A stretch of 64,000 nucleotides of DNA from Phytophthora quininea (GCA_011947345.1 JAAVTG010000759.1:24496-88495); one strand, 5' to 3'. Positions 19,641 through 32,074 are shown, numbered from the stretch's first letter. Translations and numbers: made by a program. Notes: generated by a model from the letters alone, not told the origin.

Positions 19641-21535
19641 AAATTTTGCTAACATGCCACGATACAGGGGAACATGGCCAAATTGTGAGCTGATTATTTT
19701 CTTATTGCAAGTTATACTTGGTTGCTTTTGAGATATTTATACAAATCATCTGCAGTTTTTACTGTTCTCTTCTTTGGATTTACATTTTTCCACACATCCA
19801 CGAGAGGTCTAAAAATTGACTTGCTGTTATTGAATGCAAAATCTTTTATAAGCAGCGTGTAGGCGGCTGTTGTATGAAAGATACTGTGCAGTTTAACGCT
19901 GTCGCGACCATGAATAGCAAGTTAGTTGACCTTATTCGTGGCTGGGGAGCCTGAACTAGGCCCGAGATCTTGACCGACGTCCGTAGCAATTCCACCTGGC
20001 ACCGATATAGATAACCTGGAAGTGGCAGCCGCTAAATAACACGTAAAAGGCTATGTAAATATTACAGCAACCGTTATTATTGACTACACGCATAATTTTG
20101 TATAATATGAGAAAATACATAATTATTTTGTAAAATCCGTATATAGACAAATGAATTTGGAAATACATTATAACAAGGATTTTGTCCCATTTCATCGAGT
20201 CTTTAGTCCTCGATTCCTAGTTTGCAGGGTATGGAATTTTTCGAATCAGCCGAGTCTGACCCAATCCAACTTGTTGAGCAGGATCAAAAGTAACTACCAT
20301 TTGTCGAGAACGACATTTTTCATTGCATATTTGTATAGGATACGAAAGAAATCATTTAGGACATGTTCTTTCAGCTACATACACTAAACAGAGCAGACAT
20401 TTTTACACGTGAGGACCGAAAAAGGACGTTTCGTTTCTAGAGTACCGGATTTGCGTACTTGACCCAAGATTAACAGTTATGCTCTGCGCTGGTCAGTTTT
20501 ATAGTGTCAAAATAACCACAAATAGCATCATCTTGATGTCCATATCAAATTGATTAGGTATTAGTTACACGAAATATCCTAAGGTAACTTCTTGAACGTG
20601 CCGGCAAACTCGTATCTACGAAGTACGCTACCACGTTGCCTGCTCAATTAGGCTTCCAGATTCCGTTACTGTGTGTTGAGCTCATTACACGCTTGAGTGC
20701 AGCAGACACGAAGTTAAAAAATATTTAAACAATTGAAACAAAGTGAACGATATCCTGCGTTGCTAGAAAACCATGATCGTAGTGTAGTAACCATTGAGCT
20801 TCGTCTTTGAAAATTCCACGTCATAAAGCTTCGGGCCGTAATATGACAATAGCAAATTGGTAGAGTAGGAGGAGCTGATGATAACGCGGGTTCGTTCAAC
20901 AGCTTACCGCGACTCCGTGATTATTGCATAATAGAGAGTGAACATATTTATCTAGTACCATATCATACAAGTTTTACAGTGACCCACGCGGTAGGTATTA
21001 TACTGGGACAGAAAGCAACGAAATACTGATAAGCCTGGCTGAAAAGAGGTTAATTAGCGTTCTGTCTTTCTGTTTGCAATTCAAGCTACTTAATCTATTT
21101 TAATCTCACAGAAGGAATGGCAAAAGACATGTAGTTGTCATAACTTTGAAAACAATTTAAATCTGGTACTGATCATATGACGCTGCTGTGAAGCAGGCGA
21201 GTTGGGTGGGTTTTTAAACATCACGAAATTGCTATTCTTGAATTCAAGTGAAAATACTGTCTTAGCCTTCGCGTAGCCATAGTTTATATGCAGTTTTTAC
21301 TAATCAGAAAATTTGAGTCAAGTACAGATTAAGTTTGACACCTTTGTATGCAGTAGTAATAAAAATCTGATAGGGAGCATAACGAGCGAAAGATACACTG
21401 GCTGGTGGTAAAGGTTACTCGATCTGCTAGATGCAAATGGTGCTGCGGAGTTGTCGGAGCAAAAGACTCTTGACGCCTTCCACGCACACGAGTTCGAACA
21501 GCTTCCAGTATGTACGCATTTTCGCTGGTTGCAGT
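19641..21535. other. AT-rich stretch without recognisable genes
   Basis: No ORF of more than about 100 codons looks real here and no transposon ends were recognised. 19700-19800 on the minus strand still encodes SIFRPLVDVWKNVNPKKR, probably the upstream end of the MULE pseudogene. The composition is visibly more AT-rich than the flanking elements. Confidence 0.5.
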
Positions 21536-21923
21536 TGTTGTCAAGAGTGATGTGACGACGCCTCGCCAAGCGACCGTGTGACGTGGACGCGTCATCAGTG
21601 AGGTCGGCGTGACCTTCACTGTGTGGTACCGCAATCATTCCTGTGATTACGGACGGTGTTTACGTCACAGTGATTACGCCATGATTGTGGGTACAGGATT
21701 GTGGGTACCTATTGTGGGTGCAAGATTGTAGGTACAGGATGGGCATCGACGTGGCGTTCTCTGATTGGGTAAGGTAACTGTGTATCCAGTAGAGAATCCA
21801 GTAGGGTGTATCCAGTAAAGGATACCCAGTAGCAGGCTTAGAGGTAGCACGCGGTTGCGAACTAAGGACCTGAATCGAATCACTTTGCATTTTGCCAACT
21901 ACTGCTCAAGTGCTCTTCCTTTT
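21536..21923 (+). repeat. copia copy 1, 5' LTR
   Basis: 388 bp, TGTTGTCAAGAG to CTCTTCCTTTT. It contains internally repetitive blocks, for example TATCCAGTAGAGAATCCAGT followed by related TATCCAGTA and TACCCAGTA words, and four GATTGTGGGTAC-like words in 21680-21745. Confidence 0.95.
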
Positions 21924-21935
21924 GGTTATGAGCCC
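21924..21935 (+). promoter_or_regulatory. copia primer-binding site (half-tRNA type)
   Basis: GGTTATGAGCCC directly after the LTR is complementary to GGGCUCAUAACC, the anticodon stem-loop of initiator tRNA-Met as I remember it. In Drosophila copia, reverse transcription is primed by a tRNA-Met fragment cleaved in this region, and the site there is closely similar. The same site is present in copy 2 at 31538-31549. Confidence 0.7.
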
Positions 21936-24900
21936 AAGCCCCGTCTTCCCTGACCAAGATCCCGACTACGCCTTCGCCATGGACGCCGCCCCGACCGCGA
22001 CCGCCCGCATCAACAAGTTCGACGGAACCAACTTCCACACATGGAAGTTCAAGATGCAGATGGTGCTCGAGGAGCGCGAACTGTGGGAAGTGACGATTGG
22101 GGAAGTGAAGCTCGAGCAGTGCCAGACCGCGGCGGATCAAGCGATGTTTCGCAAGAAGTCGCGCAAGGCGCTGGCGATCGTCTGTCTCGCGATGGAGGAC
22201 TCGCAGCTGCCGCTGGTGCGGTCGGCGAAGGACGCGCATGATGCATGGTCAAGACTGGAAGGACACTTCGAGAAGAAGAGCCTGGCGAACAAGCTCTTTC
22301 TTCGTCGACGGTTCTTCACTACGACGATGGACGAAGGTGATGATGTGCTGGAGCACATCAACAAGCTCAAGACGCTGGCGGAGCAGCTCGACGCGGTCGG
22401 CGCTGCAGTCAGCGAGGACGACTTGGTGATCACGCTTCTTGCCAGTCTGAGCGAGTCGTACCAGTTCCTCATCACGGCGTTGGAATCGCGTTCCGACACG
22501 CTGACGTGGGAGCTCGTGACGTCTCGGCTCCTACACGAGGACATGAAGCGCAAGGAACAAGGTGGCGGTGCTGACGGAACCGCGCACGCTCAAGGTCAAG
22601 CGTTCATGACAAGCGACAACGGGAAGCGCAAGGGACGGCAGGCGCAAGCGCAGAGGACGAGCGCCTGTCATTACTGCGGCGAGCATGGACATTGGATCGC
22701 CAAGTGTCCGGTGCGGATCCGCGAGAACGGGGAGCGGCAGAGGCCGCAACGAGCGAACGTCGCGCAGTGTGAAGACGACTCTGGCGACTTCCTCTTCTCG
22801 GTTGGTGGCGACGCGGGTGCCTCCAAGCCGAGTGGCATGTGGCTGGTCGACTCGGGTGCGACGCAGCACATGACGTACTCGAAGGAGTACATGAAGAACT
22901 ACAAGAAGATCTCTCCGGTGGACGTGCATCTGGCGGACGACGGTGTGGTGCAGGCAGTGGGAAGCGGCGACATCGTGATGTCGATGAAGACTCCGCGCGG
23001 CATGAAGAAGGGTGTGCTCACGGGTGTGTGGCACATCCCGAAGCTATCGCGCAACCTGTTCTCAGTCGGCCGCTTCACCAAGGACGTTGGGCCAGTGACC
23101 TTCGAGAGCGACGGGTGCTTCGCGGAAACGAAGGGTGTCAAGTGGAAGCTCGGCGCTCGTGAGGGAAAGGGACTGTTCAAACTCTGCATGACACCGAGGA
23201 CGCCTGCTGACGAGGCCAGTGCGGCAAGCTCGAAGGATCGCCAAGGGGACACCACGTCGTACCTCTGGCACCTTCGACTTGGTCACATCGGCCATGGCGG
23301 TCTCGACGCCATCGTGAAGAAGGGCTACGGCACTGGCATCCCCATGACGTCGGTGAAGCAGTGGGAGGTGTGCGACGGATGCGCACTCGGCAAGCAAACG
23401 CGAGTGAGCTTCATGAAGTCGTCGCCGAACCGTGCGAAGCAAGTGCTGGAAGTGGTCCACAGCGATGTGTGCGGTCCGATGCAGACGGCGACGTTCGGAG
23501 GCAAGCGCTACTTCGTCACGTTCATCGATGACAAGTCGCACTTCTGTGTGGTGTACCTGCTTCGGAACAAGTCGGAGGTGGCTGCCAAGTTCGCTGCGTT
23601 CGTCGCGTTGGCTGAGACGCAGACCGGCAAGCGAGTGAAGACGCTCCGGAGTGACAACGGCGGCGAGTACACTTCGGGTACGATGGCCAAGTTGTGTGCG
23701 GATCGCGGCATCGAGCAGAAGTTCACGCCGCCGTACACGCCTCAGCTGAACGGAGTGGCGGAGCGGATGAACCGGACGCTGGTGGAGTGTGCGCGTTGCA
23801 TGCTGGAACACGCCGGGTTGTCGAAGGAATACTGGGGAGAAGCGGTGATGACGGCCACGTTCCTCCGCAACCGGTGTCCGACGCGCGCCATCAGCCACGA
23901 CAAGTCGCCGCACCACGTTTGGACCGGCAAGAAGCCTTTGCTGGCGAACCTCAAGGTGTTCGGGTGCCACGCGTACGTGCACGTGCCGAAGGAGAAGCGA
24001 TCGAAGTTCGACGCTCGGTCGGTGCGCTGTCGTTTCCTCGGGTACTCGGAGCACGAGAAGGCGTATCGGTTCGAGGAGATCGAGAGTGGTCGCGTGTTGG
24101 TGAGCCGCGACGCGCAGTTCATGGAAGACGTCTTCGACGGTGGGAGACGCGACTACGCTTCGAAGGAGATGGTGGTGGGTCTTCCGACAGATGATGACGA
24201 AGACACCACGGATGAGGGGCTCGGTCCGGATCGGATGAGAACGAAGAAGAAGCTGCGCGGAATCAAGACTTTGAGCCCGGCAGCAAGCGACACCCGCGCA
24301 CACAGTCGCTCGAGGAAGCAGTGGAGATCCCGAGCGCCAAGTGGTATGCGGTGCCGCGTCGACAGCAGCCGCTGGACGAGATGTCTGCCGCAGCTCAAGC
24401 GAAGGAAGACTTCGAGGCTGCGCACGTCGTGGATTCAGTGGGAGAGATGCCGACGACGTTCAAGTCGGCGATGGAATCCAGCGACGCAGACAAGTGGAAG
24501 GAAGCGTGCGACTCGGAGGTGGAGTCGCTCCGCAAGAACGAGACGTGGATCCTGGTGCCATTGCCGAAGGGACGCAAGGCGATCGGCTGCAGATGGGTGT
24601 TCCGCGTGAAGGAGAACCAGTCTGGAGAGATCGAGCGGTTCAAGGCGCGACTGGTGGCGAAGGGATTCTCGCAGAAGTACGGCATCGACTACGACGAGAC
24701 GTTCGCGCCGGTGGCCAAGTTCACGTCGATCCGTGTGCTGCTCAGTCTGGCGGCCAAGTACAAGCTCACGGTGCATCAGATGGATGTGAAGACCGCGTTC
24801 CTCAACGGCTTGCTGGACGAGGACATCTACATGGCGCAGCCGGACGGATACGTGGACGGAGATCGACCCGACTACGTGTGCAGGCTCAAGCGTTCGCTGT

Positions 24901-26072
24901 ACGGCCTGAAGCAGTCGCCGCGGATGTGGAACAAGACGATCGACGAGTTCATGCTGAAGCTCGGGTTCAAGAAGTGCGAGTCCGACCACTGCATCTACCT
25001 GAAGCGGGACGGTCACGACATGATGTTCGTGGCGCTGTACGTGGACGATCTGGTCCTCGCGAGCAGCAGCGACTGGATGCTGAAGGACACGAAGCAGGCG
25101 CTGAGTGACCGCTTCGAGATGACTGACATGGGCCAGCTCAAGTACTTCCTCGGTATGGAGATCGAGCAAGATGTGGCGACTGGGAAGGTGTCAGTGCGGC
25201 AGACCAAGTTCGCGAAGGACATCCTCGAGAAGTTCAAGATGGATGAGAGCAACCCTGTGAAGACGCCGCAGGATCCGGGTCTGAAGCTGACCAAGGCCAT
25301 GTGCGAAGGAGGTTGCAAGCACGGCGAGACCATGGCGAATGTTCCGTACCGGAACGCCGTGGGCTGCCTCATGTACCTCATGGTTGGTACTCGTCCGGAC
25401 CTCGCAGCGGCAGTGGGAGTGCTGAGCCAGTTCGCAGCGGACCCCTGTCCGACACACTGGCAGGCGCTCAAGAGGGTCTTCCGCTACATCCGAGGCACGA
25501 AGACGCACGGCCTCGTGTTTCAAGCGAGCAGCGGTGACGGACTGCAAGGCTACTCGGATGCAGACTGGGCCGGCGACATCGAGTCTCGACGGAGTACGAG
25601 CGGCTACGCGTTCATGATGAACGGCGGATGCATCAGCTGGCGGAGCAAGAAGCAGCGCACGGTGGCGCTCTCGTCGACGGAGGCCGAGTACATGGCGCTG
25701 TCGGAGGCAACGCAGGAGGCGGTGTGGCTCAAGGTGTTTCTGTGCGAGCTGGGCGAGATGGCAAGCGATGAAGCGGTGAAGATCTACGAGGACAACCAAG
25801 GCTCCATCGCGTTGGCCAAGAACCCCGAGTTCCACAAGCGCACCAAGCACATCGACATCCGCTACCACTTTGTGCGCGAGAAGGTCGAGGACGGTCAAGT
25901 GGTGTTGCAGTATGTTTCGACACTCGACATGCTGGCGGACATCATGACGAAGCCAATCGCGGCGCCGCAGTTCGACGCGCTCAGGACCAAGTTGGGCATC
26001 GTGGTCGCTGACGAGTCGAGTGGGAGTGTTGTCAAGAGTGATGTGACGACGCCTCGCCAAGCGACCGTGTGA
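21928..26072 (+). pseudogene. copia copy 1 gag-pol, one frameshift
   Basis: A single polyprotein, as usual in copia. The start is either ATG 21928, inside the primer-binding site, or ATG 21979. Domains in order are gag (FDGTNFHTWKFKMQMVLEE), the CCHC knuckle CHYCGEHGHWIAKC (about 22666), protease WLVDSGATQHM (22840), the integrase HHCC region WHLRLGHIGH to CDGCALGK, and integrase D (23464), D (23653) and E (23761), a D-D-35-E spacing. Reverse transcriptase has YVDDLVLAS (25039), and RNase H has SDADWAGD and LSSTEAEYMALSEA. At about 24216 a G run (four Gs) moves the frame; pol continues in another frame to the stop at 26072, inside the 3' LTR. Otherwise it is intact. Confidence 0.9.
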
Positions 26073-26414
26073 TGTGGACGCGTCATCAGTGAGGTCGGCG
26101 TGACCTTCACTGTGTGGTACCGCAATCATTCCTGTGATTACGGACGGTGTTTACGTCACAGTGATTACGCCATGATTGTGGGTACAGGATTGTGGGTACC
26201 TATTGTGGGTGCAAGATTGTAGGTACAGGATGGGCATCGACGTGGCGTTCTCTGATTGGGTAAGGTAACTGTGTATCCAGTAGAGAATCCAGTAGGGTGT
26301 ATCCAGTAAAGGATACCCAGTAGCAGGCTTAGAGGTAGCACGCGGTTGCGAACTAAGGACCTGAATCGAATCACTTTGCATTTTGCCAACTACTGCTCAA
26401 GTGCTCTTCCTTTT
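26027..26414 (+). repeat. copia copy 1, 3' LTR
   Basis: 388 bp, identical to the 5' LTR apart from one transition. The pol stop codon lies 46 bases inside it. A short purine tract (GAGTGGGAG) precedes it. Confidence 0.95.
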
Positions 26415-27062
26415 GCAGTCTGGTCGACACGCTGCGAAGCTGGCATCTTGTCGACTGCTAGCTGAAATCCACAGGAATTTGATGCATTCTGATGTGTTAT
26501 ATACTAAAAGTTCGTATGGTTCATAATATTGCAAATATAAGTGTTCAGTGGGCGTTTGAGCGTGTTAGTAGGAAATCGAAGGGTTTCAAAGCGAAACCTC
26601 AGGCGTAGGCGTAGGGGTGAGTTCAAGAAGAGGTTCCAGAAAGGACGTCGCACAGCTCTACATAGTACAGTGTCCTTATATTTCTGAGCAACTTATCAGC
26701 TGGATTAGGTCGGACGCTATTTCAAACGTTATCCAAATACCGTTGGGCTTTTACTGTAAACACTTTGGTTGGTTGATCACGTCGCTATAATGTACATAGG
26801 TCATGCTTGATCGTCTCATTGGACAAAACCATCAGAAAGACTGGCTCGTCTAGAGTTGCTGTCTTGACCCTCAGGAACTTCTGAATTTTCTTCGATGTGA
26901 TAAGTTTAGTTTGTCATCTGGAACATCCATTGTAAATATATCCACGATGGTGCCTTAACCTTGGTCACTGCTGCATTACACCAGCACAGCTTCCATCTCC
27001 AAAGATGAAATCGCGCTATTTTCTAGTGTCGGACCTCTATAGACTGAAGCTTTATCTTGTTG
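26415..27062 (-). pseudogene. Spacer: remnant of gypsy element F (protease-RT linker)
   Basis: The 648 bp between the two copia elements shows no intact gene. On the minus strand it carries KIQKFLRVKTATLDEPVFLM followed by VFTVKAQRYLDNV and NPADKLLRN. These resemble the linker between protease and reverse transcriptase of oomycete gypsy elements. This fits the protease and gag of element F further right (32075-33540), from which copia copy 2 separates it. The lower-coordinate end (26420-26560) is unrecognised. Confidence 0.4.
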
Positions 27063-27450
27063 AAAAGGAAGAGCACTTGAGCAGTAGTTGGCAAAATGCA
27101 AAGTGATTCGATTCAGGTCCTTAGTTCGCAACCGCGTGCTACCTCTAAGCCTGCTACTGGGTATCCTTTACTGGATACACCCTACTGGATTCTCTACTGG
27201 ATACACAGTTACCTTACCCAATCAGAGAACGCCACGTCGATGCCCATCCTGTACCTACAATCTTGCACCCACAATAGGTACCCACAATCCTGTACCCACA
27301 ATCATGGCGTAATCACTGTGACGTAAACACCGTCCGTAATCACAGGAATGATTGCGGTACCACACAGTGAAGGTCACGCCGACCTCACTGATGACGCGTC
27401 CACGTCACACGGTCGCTTGGCGAGGCGTCGTCACATCACTCTTGACAACA
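27063..27450 (-). repeat. copia copy 2, 3' LTR
   Basis: 388 bp, the same sequence as the other copia LTRs in reverse orientation. It is flanked on the left by target duplication TGTTG. Confidence 0.95.
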
Positions 27451-30400
27451 CTCCCACTCGACTCGTCAGCGACCACGATGCCCAACTTGGTCCTGAGCGC
27501 GTCGAACTGCGGCGCCGCGATTGGCTTCGTCATGATGTCCGCCAGCATGTCGAGTGTCGAAACATACTGCAACACCACTTGACCGTCCTCGACCTTCTCG
27601 CGCACAAAGTGGTAGCGGATGTCGATGTGCTTGGTGCGCTTGTGGAACTCGGGGTTCTTGGCCAACGCGATGGAGCCTTGGTTGTCCTCGTAGATCTTCA
27701 CCGCTTCATCGCTTGCCATCTCGCCCAGCTCGCACAGAAACACCTTGAGCCACACCGCCTCCTGCGTTGCCTCCGACAGCGCCATGTACTCGGCCTCCGT
27801 CGACGAGAGCGCCACCGTGCGCTGCTTGCTCCGCCAGCTGATGCATCCGCCGTTCATCATGAACGCGTAGCCGCTCGTACTCCGTCGAGACTCGATGTCG
27901 CCGGCCCAGTCTGCATCCGAGTAGCCTTGCAGTCCGTCACCGCTGCTCGCTTGAAACACGAGGCCGTGCGTCTTCGTGCCTCGGATGTAGCGGAAGACCC
28001 TCTTGAGCGCCTGCCAGTGTGTCGGACAGGGGTCCGCTGCGAACTGGCTCAGCACTCCCACTGCCGCTGCGAGGTCCGGACGAGTACCAACCATGAGGTA
28101 CATGAGGCAGCCCACGGCGTTCCGGTACGGAACATTCGCCATGGTCTCGCCGTGCTTGCAACCTCCTTCGCACATGGCCTTGGTCAGCTTCAGACCCGGA
28201 TCCTGCGGCGTCTTCACAGGGTTGCTCTCATCCATCTTGAACTTCTCGAGGATGTCCTTCGCGAACTTGGTCTGCCGCACTGACACCTTCCCAGTCGCCA
28301 CATCTTGCTCGATCTCCATACCGAGGAAGTACTTGAGCTGGCCCATGTCAGTCATCTCGAAGCGGTCACTCAGCGCCTGCTTCGTGTCCTTCAGCATCCA
28401 GTCGCTGCTGCTCGCGAGGACCAGATCGTCCACGTACAGCGCCACGAACATCATGTCGTGACCGTCCCGCTTCAGGTAGATGCAGTGGTCGGACTCGCAC
28501 TTCTTGAACCCGAGCTTCAGCATGAACTCGTCGATCGTCTTGTTCCACATCCGCGGCGACTGCTTCAGGCCGTACAGCGAACGCTTGAGCCTGCACACGT
28601 AGTCGGGTCGATCTCCGTCCACGTATCCGTCCGGCTGCGCCATGTAGATGTCCTCGTCCAGCAAGCCGTTGAGGAACGCGGTCTTCACATCCATCTGATG
28701 CACCGTGAGCTTGTACTTGGCCGCCAGACTGAGCAGCACACGGATCGACGTGAACTTGGCCACCGGCGCGAACGTCTCGTCGTAGTCGATGCCGTACTTC
28801 TGCGAGAATCCCTTCGCCACCAGTCGCGCCTTGAACCGCTCGATCTCTCCAGACTGGTTCTCCTTCACGCGGAACACCCATCTGCAGCCGATCGCCTTGC
28901 GTCCCTTCGGCAATGGCACCAGGATCCACGTCTCGTTCTTGCGGAGCGACTCCACCTCCGAGTCGCACGCTTCCTTCCACTTGTCTGCGTCGCTGGATTC
29001 CATCGCCGACTTGAACGTCGTCGGCATCTCTCCCACTGAATCCACGACGTGCGCAGCCTCGAAGTCTTCCTTCGCTTGAGCTGCGGCAGACATCTCGTCC
29101 AGCGGCTGCTGTCGACGCGGCACCGCATACCACTTGGCGCTCGGGATCTCCACTGCTTCCTCGAGCGACTGTGTGCGCGGGTGTCGCTTGCTGCCGGGCT
29201 CAAAGTCTTGATTCCGCGCAGCTTCTTCTTCGTTCTCATCCGATCCGGACCGAGCCCTCATCCGTGGTGTCTTCGTCATCATCTGTCGGAAGACCCACCA
29301 CCATCTCCTTCGAAGCGTAGTCGCGTCTCCCACCGTCGAAGACGTCTTCCATGAACTGCGCGTCGCGGCTCACCAACACGCGACCACTCTCGATCTCCTC
29401 GAACCGATACGCCTTCTCGTGCTCCGAGTACCCGAGGAAACGACAGCGCACCGACCGAGCGTCGAACTTCGATCGCTTCTCCTTCGGCACGTGCACGTAC
29501 GCGTGGCACCCGAACACCTTGAGGTTCGCCAGCAAAGGCTTCTTGCCGGTCCAAACGTGGTGCGGCGACTTGTCGTGGCTGATGGCGCGCGTCGGACACC
29601 GGTTGCGGAGGAACGTGGCCGTCATCACCGCTTCTCCCCAGTATTCCTTCGACAACCCGGCGTGTTCCAGCATGCAACGCGCACACTCCACCAGCGTCCG
29701 GTTCATCCGCTCCGCCACTCCGTTCAGCTGAGGCGTGTACGGCGGCGTGAACTTCTGCTCGATGCCGCGATCCGCACACAACTTGGCCATCGTACCCGAA
29801 GTGTACTCGCCGCCGTTGTCACTCCGGAGCGTCTTCACTCGCTTGCCGGTCTGCGTCTCAGCCAACGCGACGAACGCAGCGAACTTGGCAGCCACCTCCG
29901 ACTTGTTCCGAAGCAGGTACACCACACAGAAGTGCGACTTGTCATCGATGAACGTGACGAAGTAGCGCTTGCCTCCGAACGTCGCCGTCTGCATCGGACC
30001 GCACACATCGCTGTGGACCACTTCCAGCACTTGCTTCGCACGGTTCGGCGACGACTTCATGAAGCTCACTCGCGTTTGCTTGCCGAGTGCGCATCCGTCG
30101 CACACCTCCCACTGCTTCACCGACGTCATGGGGATGCCAGTGCCGTAGCCCTTCTTCACGATGGCGTCGAGACCGCCATGGCCGATGTGACCAAGTCGAA
30201 GGTGCCAGAGGTACGACGTGGTGTCCCCTTGGCGATCCTTCGAGCTTGCCGCATTGGCCTCGTCAGCAGGCGTCCTCGGTGTCATGCAGAGTTTGAACAG
30301 TCCCTTTCCCTCACGAGCGCCGAGCTTCCACTTGACACCCTTCGTTTCCGCGAAGCACCCGTCGCTCTCGAAGGTCACTGGCCCAACGTCCTTGGTGAAG

Positions 30401-31545
30401 CGGCCGACTGAGAACAGGTTGCGCGATAGCTTCGGGATGTGCCACACACCCGTGAGCACACCCTTCTTCATGCCGCGCGGAGTCTTCATCGACATCACGA
30501 TGTCGCCGCTTCCCACTGCCTGCACCACACCGTCGTCCGCCAGATGCACGTCCACCGGAGAGATCTTCTTGTAGTTCTTCATGTACTCCTTCGAGTACGT
30601 CATGTGCTGCGTCGCACCCGAGTCGACCAGCCACATGCCACTCGGCTTGGAGGCACCCGCGTCGCCACCAACCGAGAAGAGGAAGTCGCCAGAGTCGTCT
30701 TCACACTGCGCGACGTTCGCTCGTTGCGGCCTCTGCCGCTCCCCGTTCTCGCGGATCCGCACCGGACACTTGGCGATCCAATGTCCATGCTCGCCGCAGT
30801 AATGACAGGCGCTCGTCCTCTGCGCTTGCGCCTGCCGTCCCTTGCGCTTCCCGTTGTCGCTTGTCATGAACGCTTGACCTTGAGCGTGCGCGGTTCCGTC
30901 AGCACCGCCACCTTGTTCCTTGCGCTTCATGTCCTCGTGTAGGAGCCGAGATGTCACGAGCTCCCACGTCAGCGTGTCGAAACGCGATTCCAACGCCGTG
31001 ATGAGGAACTGGTACGACTCGCTCAGACTGGCAAGAAGCGTGATCACCAAGTCGTCCTCGCTGACTGCAGCGCCGACCGCGTCGAGCTGCTCCGCCAGCG
31101 TCTTGAGCTTGTTGATGTGCTCCAGCACATCATCACCTTCGTCCATCGTCGTAGTGAAGAACCGTCGACGAAGAAAGAGCTTGTTCGCCAGGCTCTTCTT
31201 CTCGAAGTGTCCTTCCAGTCTTGACCATGCATCATGCGCGTCCTTCGCCGACCGCACCAGCGGCAGCTGCGAGTCCTCCATCGCGAGACAGACGATCGCC
31301 AGCGCCTTGCGCGACTTCTTGCGAAACATCGCTTGATCCGCCGCGGTCTGGCACTGCTCGAGCTTCACTTCCCCAATCGTCACTTCCCACAGTTCGCGCT
31401 CCTCGAGCACCATCTGCATCTTGAACTTCCATGTGTGGAAGTTGGTTCCGTCGAACTTGTTGATGCGGGCGGTCGCGGTCGGGGCGGCGTCCATGGCGAA
31501 GGCGTAGTCGGGGTCTTGGTCAGGGAAGACGGGGCTTGGGCTCAT
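27405..31545 (-). pseudogene. copia copy 2 gag-pol, one frameshift
   Basis: Same polyprotein as copy 1, read from 31545 (ATG in the primer-binding site) or 31494. Gag, CCHC knuckle, protease, HHCC and integrase are open to about 29270. Reverse transcriptase and RNase H are open in another frame to 27405, with a stop inside the LTR. At the same G-run site as in copy 1 the copy has three Gs rather than four, so both copies are out of frame, by different amounts. Visible amino-acid differences from copy 1 include Ser to Phe in ESR[S/F]DTLTWE and Ser to Asn in DEA[S/N]AASSK. Confidence 0.9.
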
Positions 31546-31549
31546 AACC

Positions 31550-31937
31550 AAAAGGAAGAGCACTTGAGCAGTAGTTGGCAAAATGCAAAGTGATTCGATT
31601 CAGGTCCTTAGTTCGCAACCGCGTGCTACCTCTAAGCCTGCTACTGGGTATCCTTTACTGGATACACCCTACTGGATTCTCTACTGGATACACAGTTACC
31701 TTACCCAATCAGAGAACGCCACGTCGATGCCCATCCTGTACCTACAATCTTGCACCCACAATAGGTACCCACAATCCTGTACCCACAATCATGGCGTAAT
31801 CACTGTGACGTAAACACCGTCCGTAATCACAGGAATGATTGCGGTACCACACAGTGAAGGTCACGCCGACCTCACTGATGACGCGTCCACGTCACACGGT
31901 CGCTTGGCGAGGCGTCGTCACATCACTCTTGACAACA
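31550..31937 (-). repeat. copia copy 2, 5' LTR
   Basis: 388 bp, abutting the primer-binding site at 31549 and the target duplication TGTTG at 31938. Confidence 0.95.
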
Positions 31938-32074
31938 TGTTGTCCGCAGACAACAGTTGGGGCACTACTTAGCGCAGAGTTGCTAACAAGGTCGTCTGGC
32001 AACGGCGTTTTCGGAGCGACGCCTCGATACGAATCAGATCTTTTCGCAGATAGGCCTTTCGCCTTTGCAGACCT

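Larger units (their letters stand above)
21536..26414 (+). mobile_element. Ty1/copia element, copy 1 (4879 bp)
   Basis: Two 388-bp LTRs (21536-21923, 26027-26414) differ at one position that I could see (C or T in the block GTGTGA[C/T]GTGGACG). A 5-bp target duplication GCAGT flanks the element (21531-21535 and 26415-26419). The LTR runs from TGTTGTCAAGAG to CTCTTCCTTTT, so it lacks the usual CA end; the same borders are given independently by copy 2. LTR identity indicates a very recent insertion. Confidence 0.95.
27063..31937 (-). mobile_element. Ty1/copia element, copy 2 (4875 bp), inverted
   Basis: It is near-identical to copy 1 but on the minus strand, with its own 5-bp duplication TGTTG (27058-27062 and 31938-31942). 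The 3' LTR is 27063-27450 and the 5' LTR is 31550-31937; I saw no difference between them. Relative to copy 1 it has a 3-bp deletion in the RNase H region (a KK pair reduced to K), one fewer G at the frameshift site, and a few substitutions. It is inserted between protease and reverse transcriptase of gypsy element F. Confidence 0.95.

Noticed and set aside
23062..24303. 413-codon open frame on the minus strand of copia copy 1 (and its equivalent in copy 2)
   Set aside because: It is a reverse-strand shadow of the gag-pol coding strand; composition is Arg/His/Leu-rich with no domain, and it follows pol codon bias.
25191..26129. Antisense open frames opposite copia reverse transcriptase and LTR (also 27348-28283, 28305-29039)
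   Set aside because: Mirror images of conserved pol coding; no independent features. Unlike the antisense ORFs of elements A and C they do not lie outside pol.
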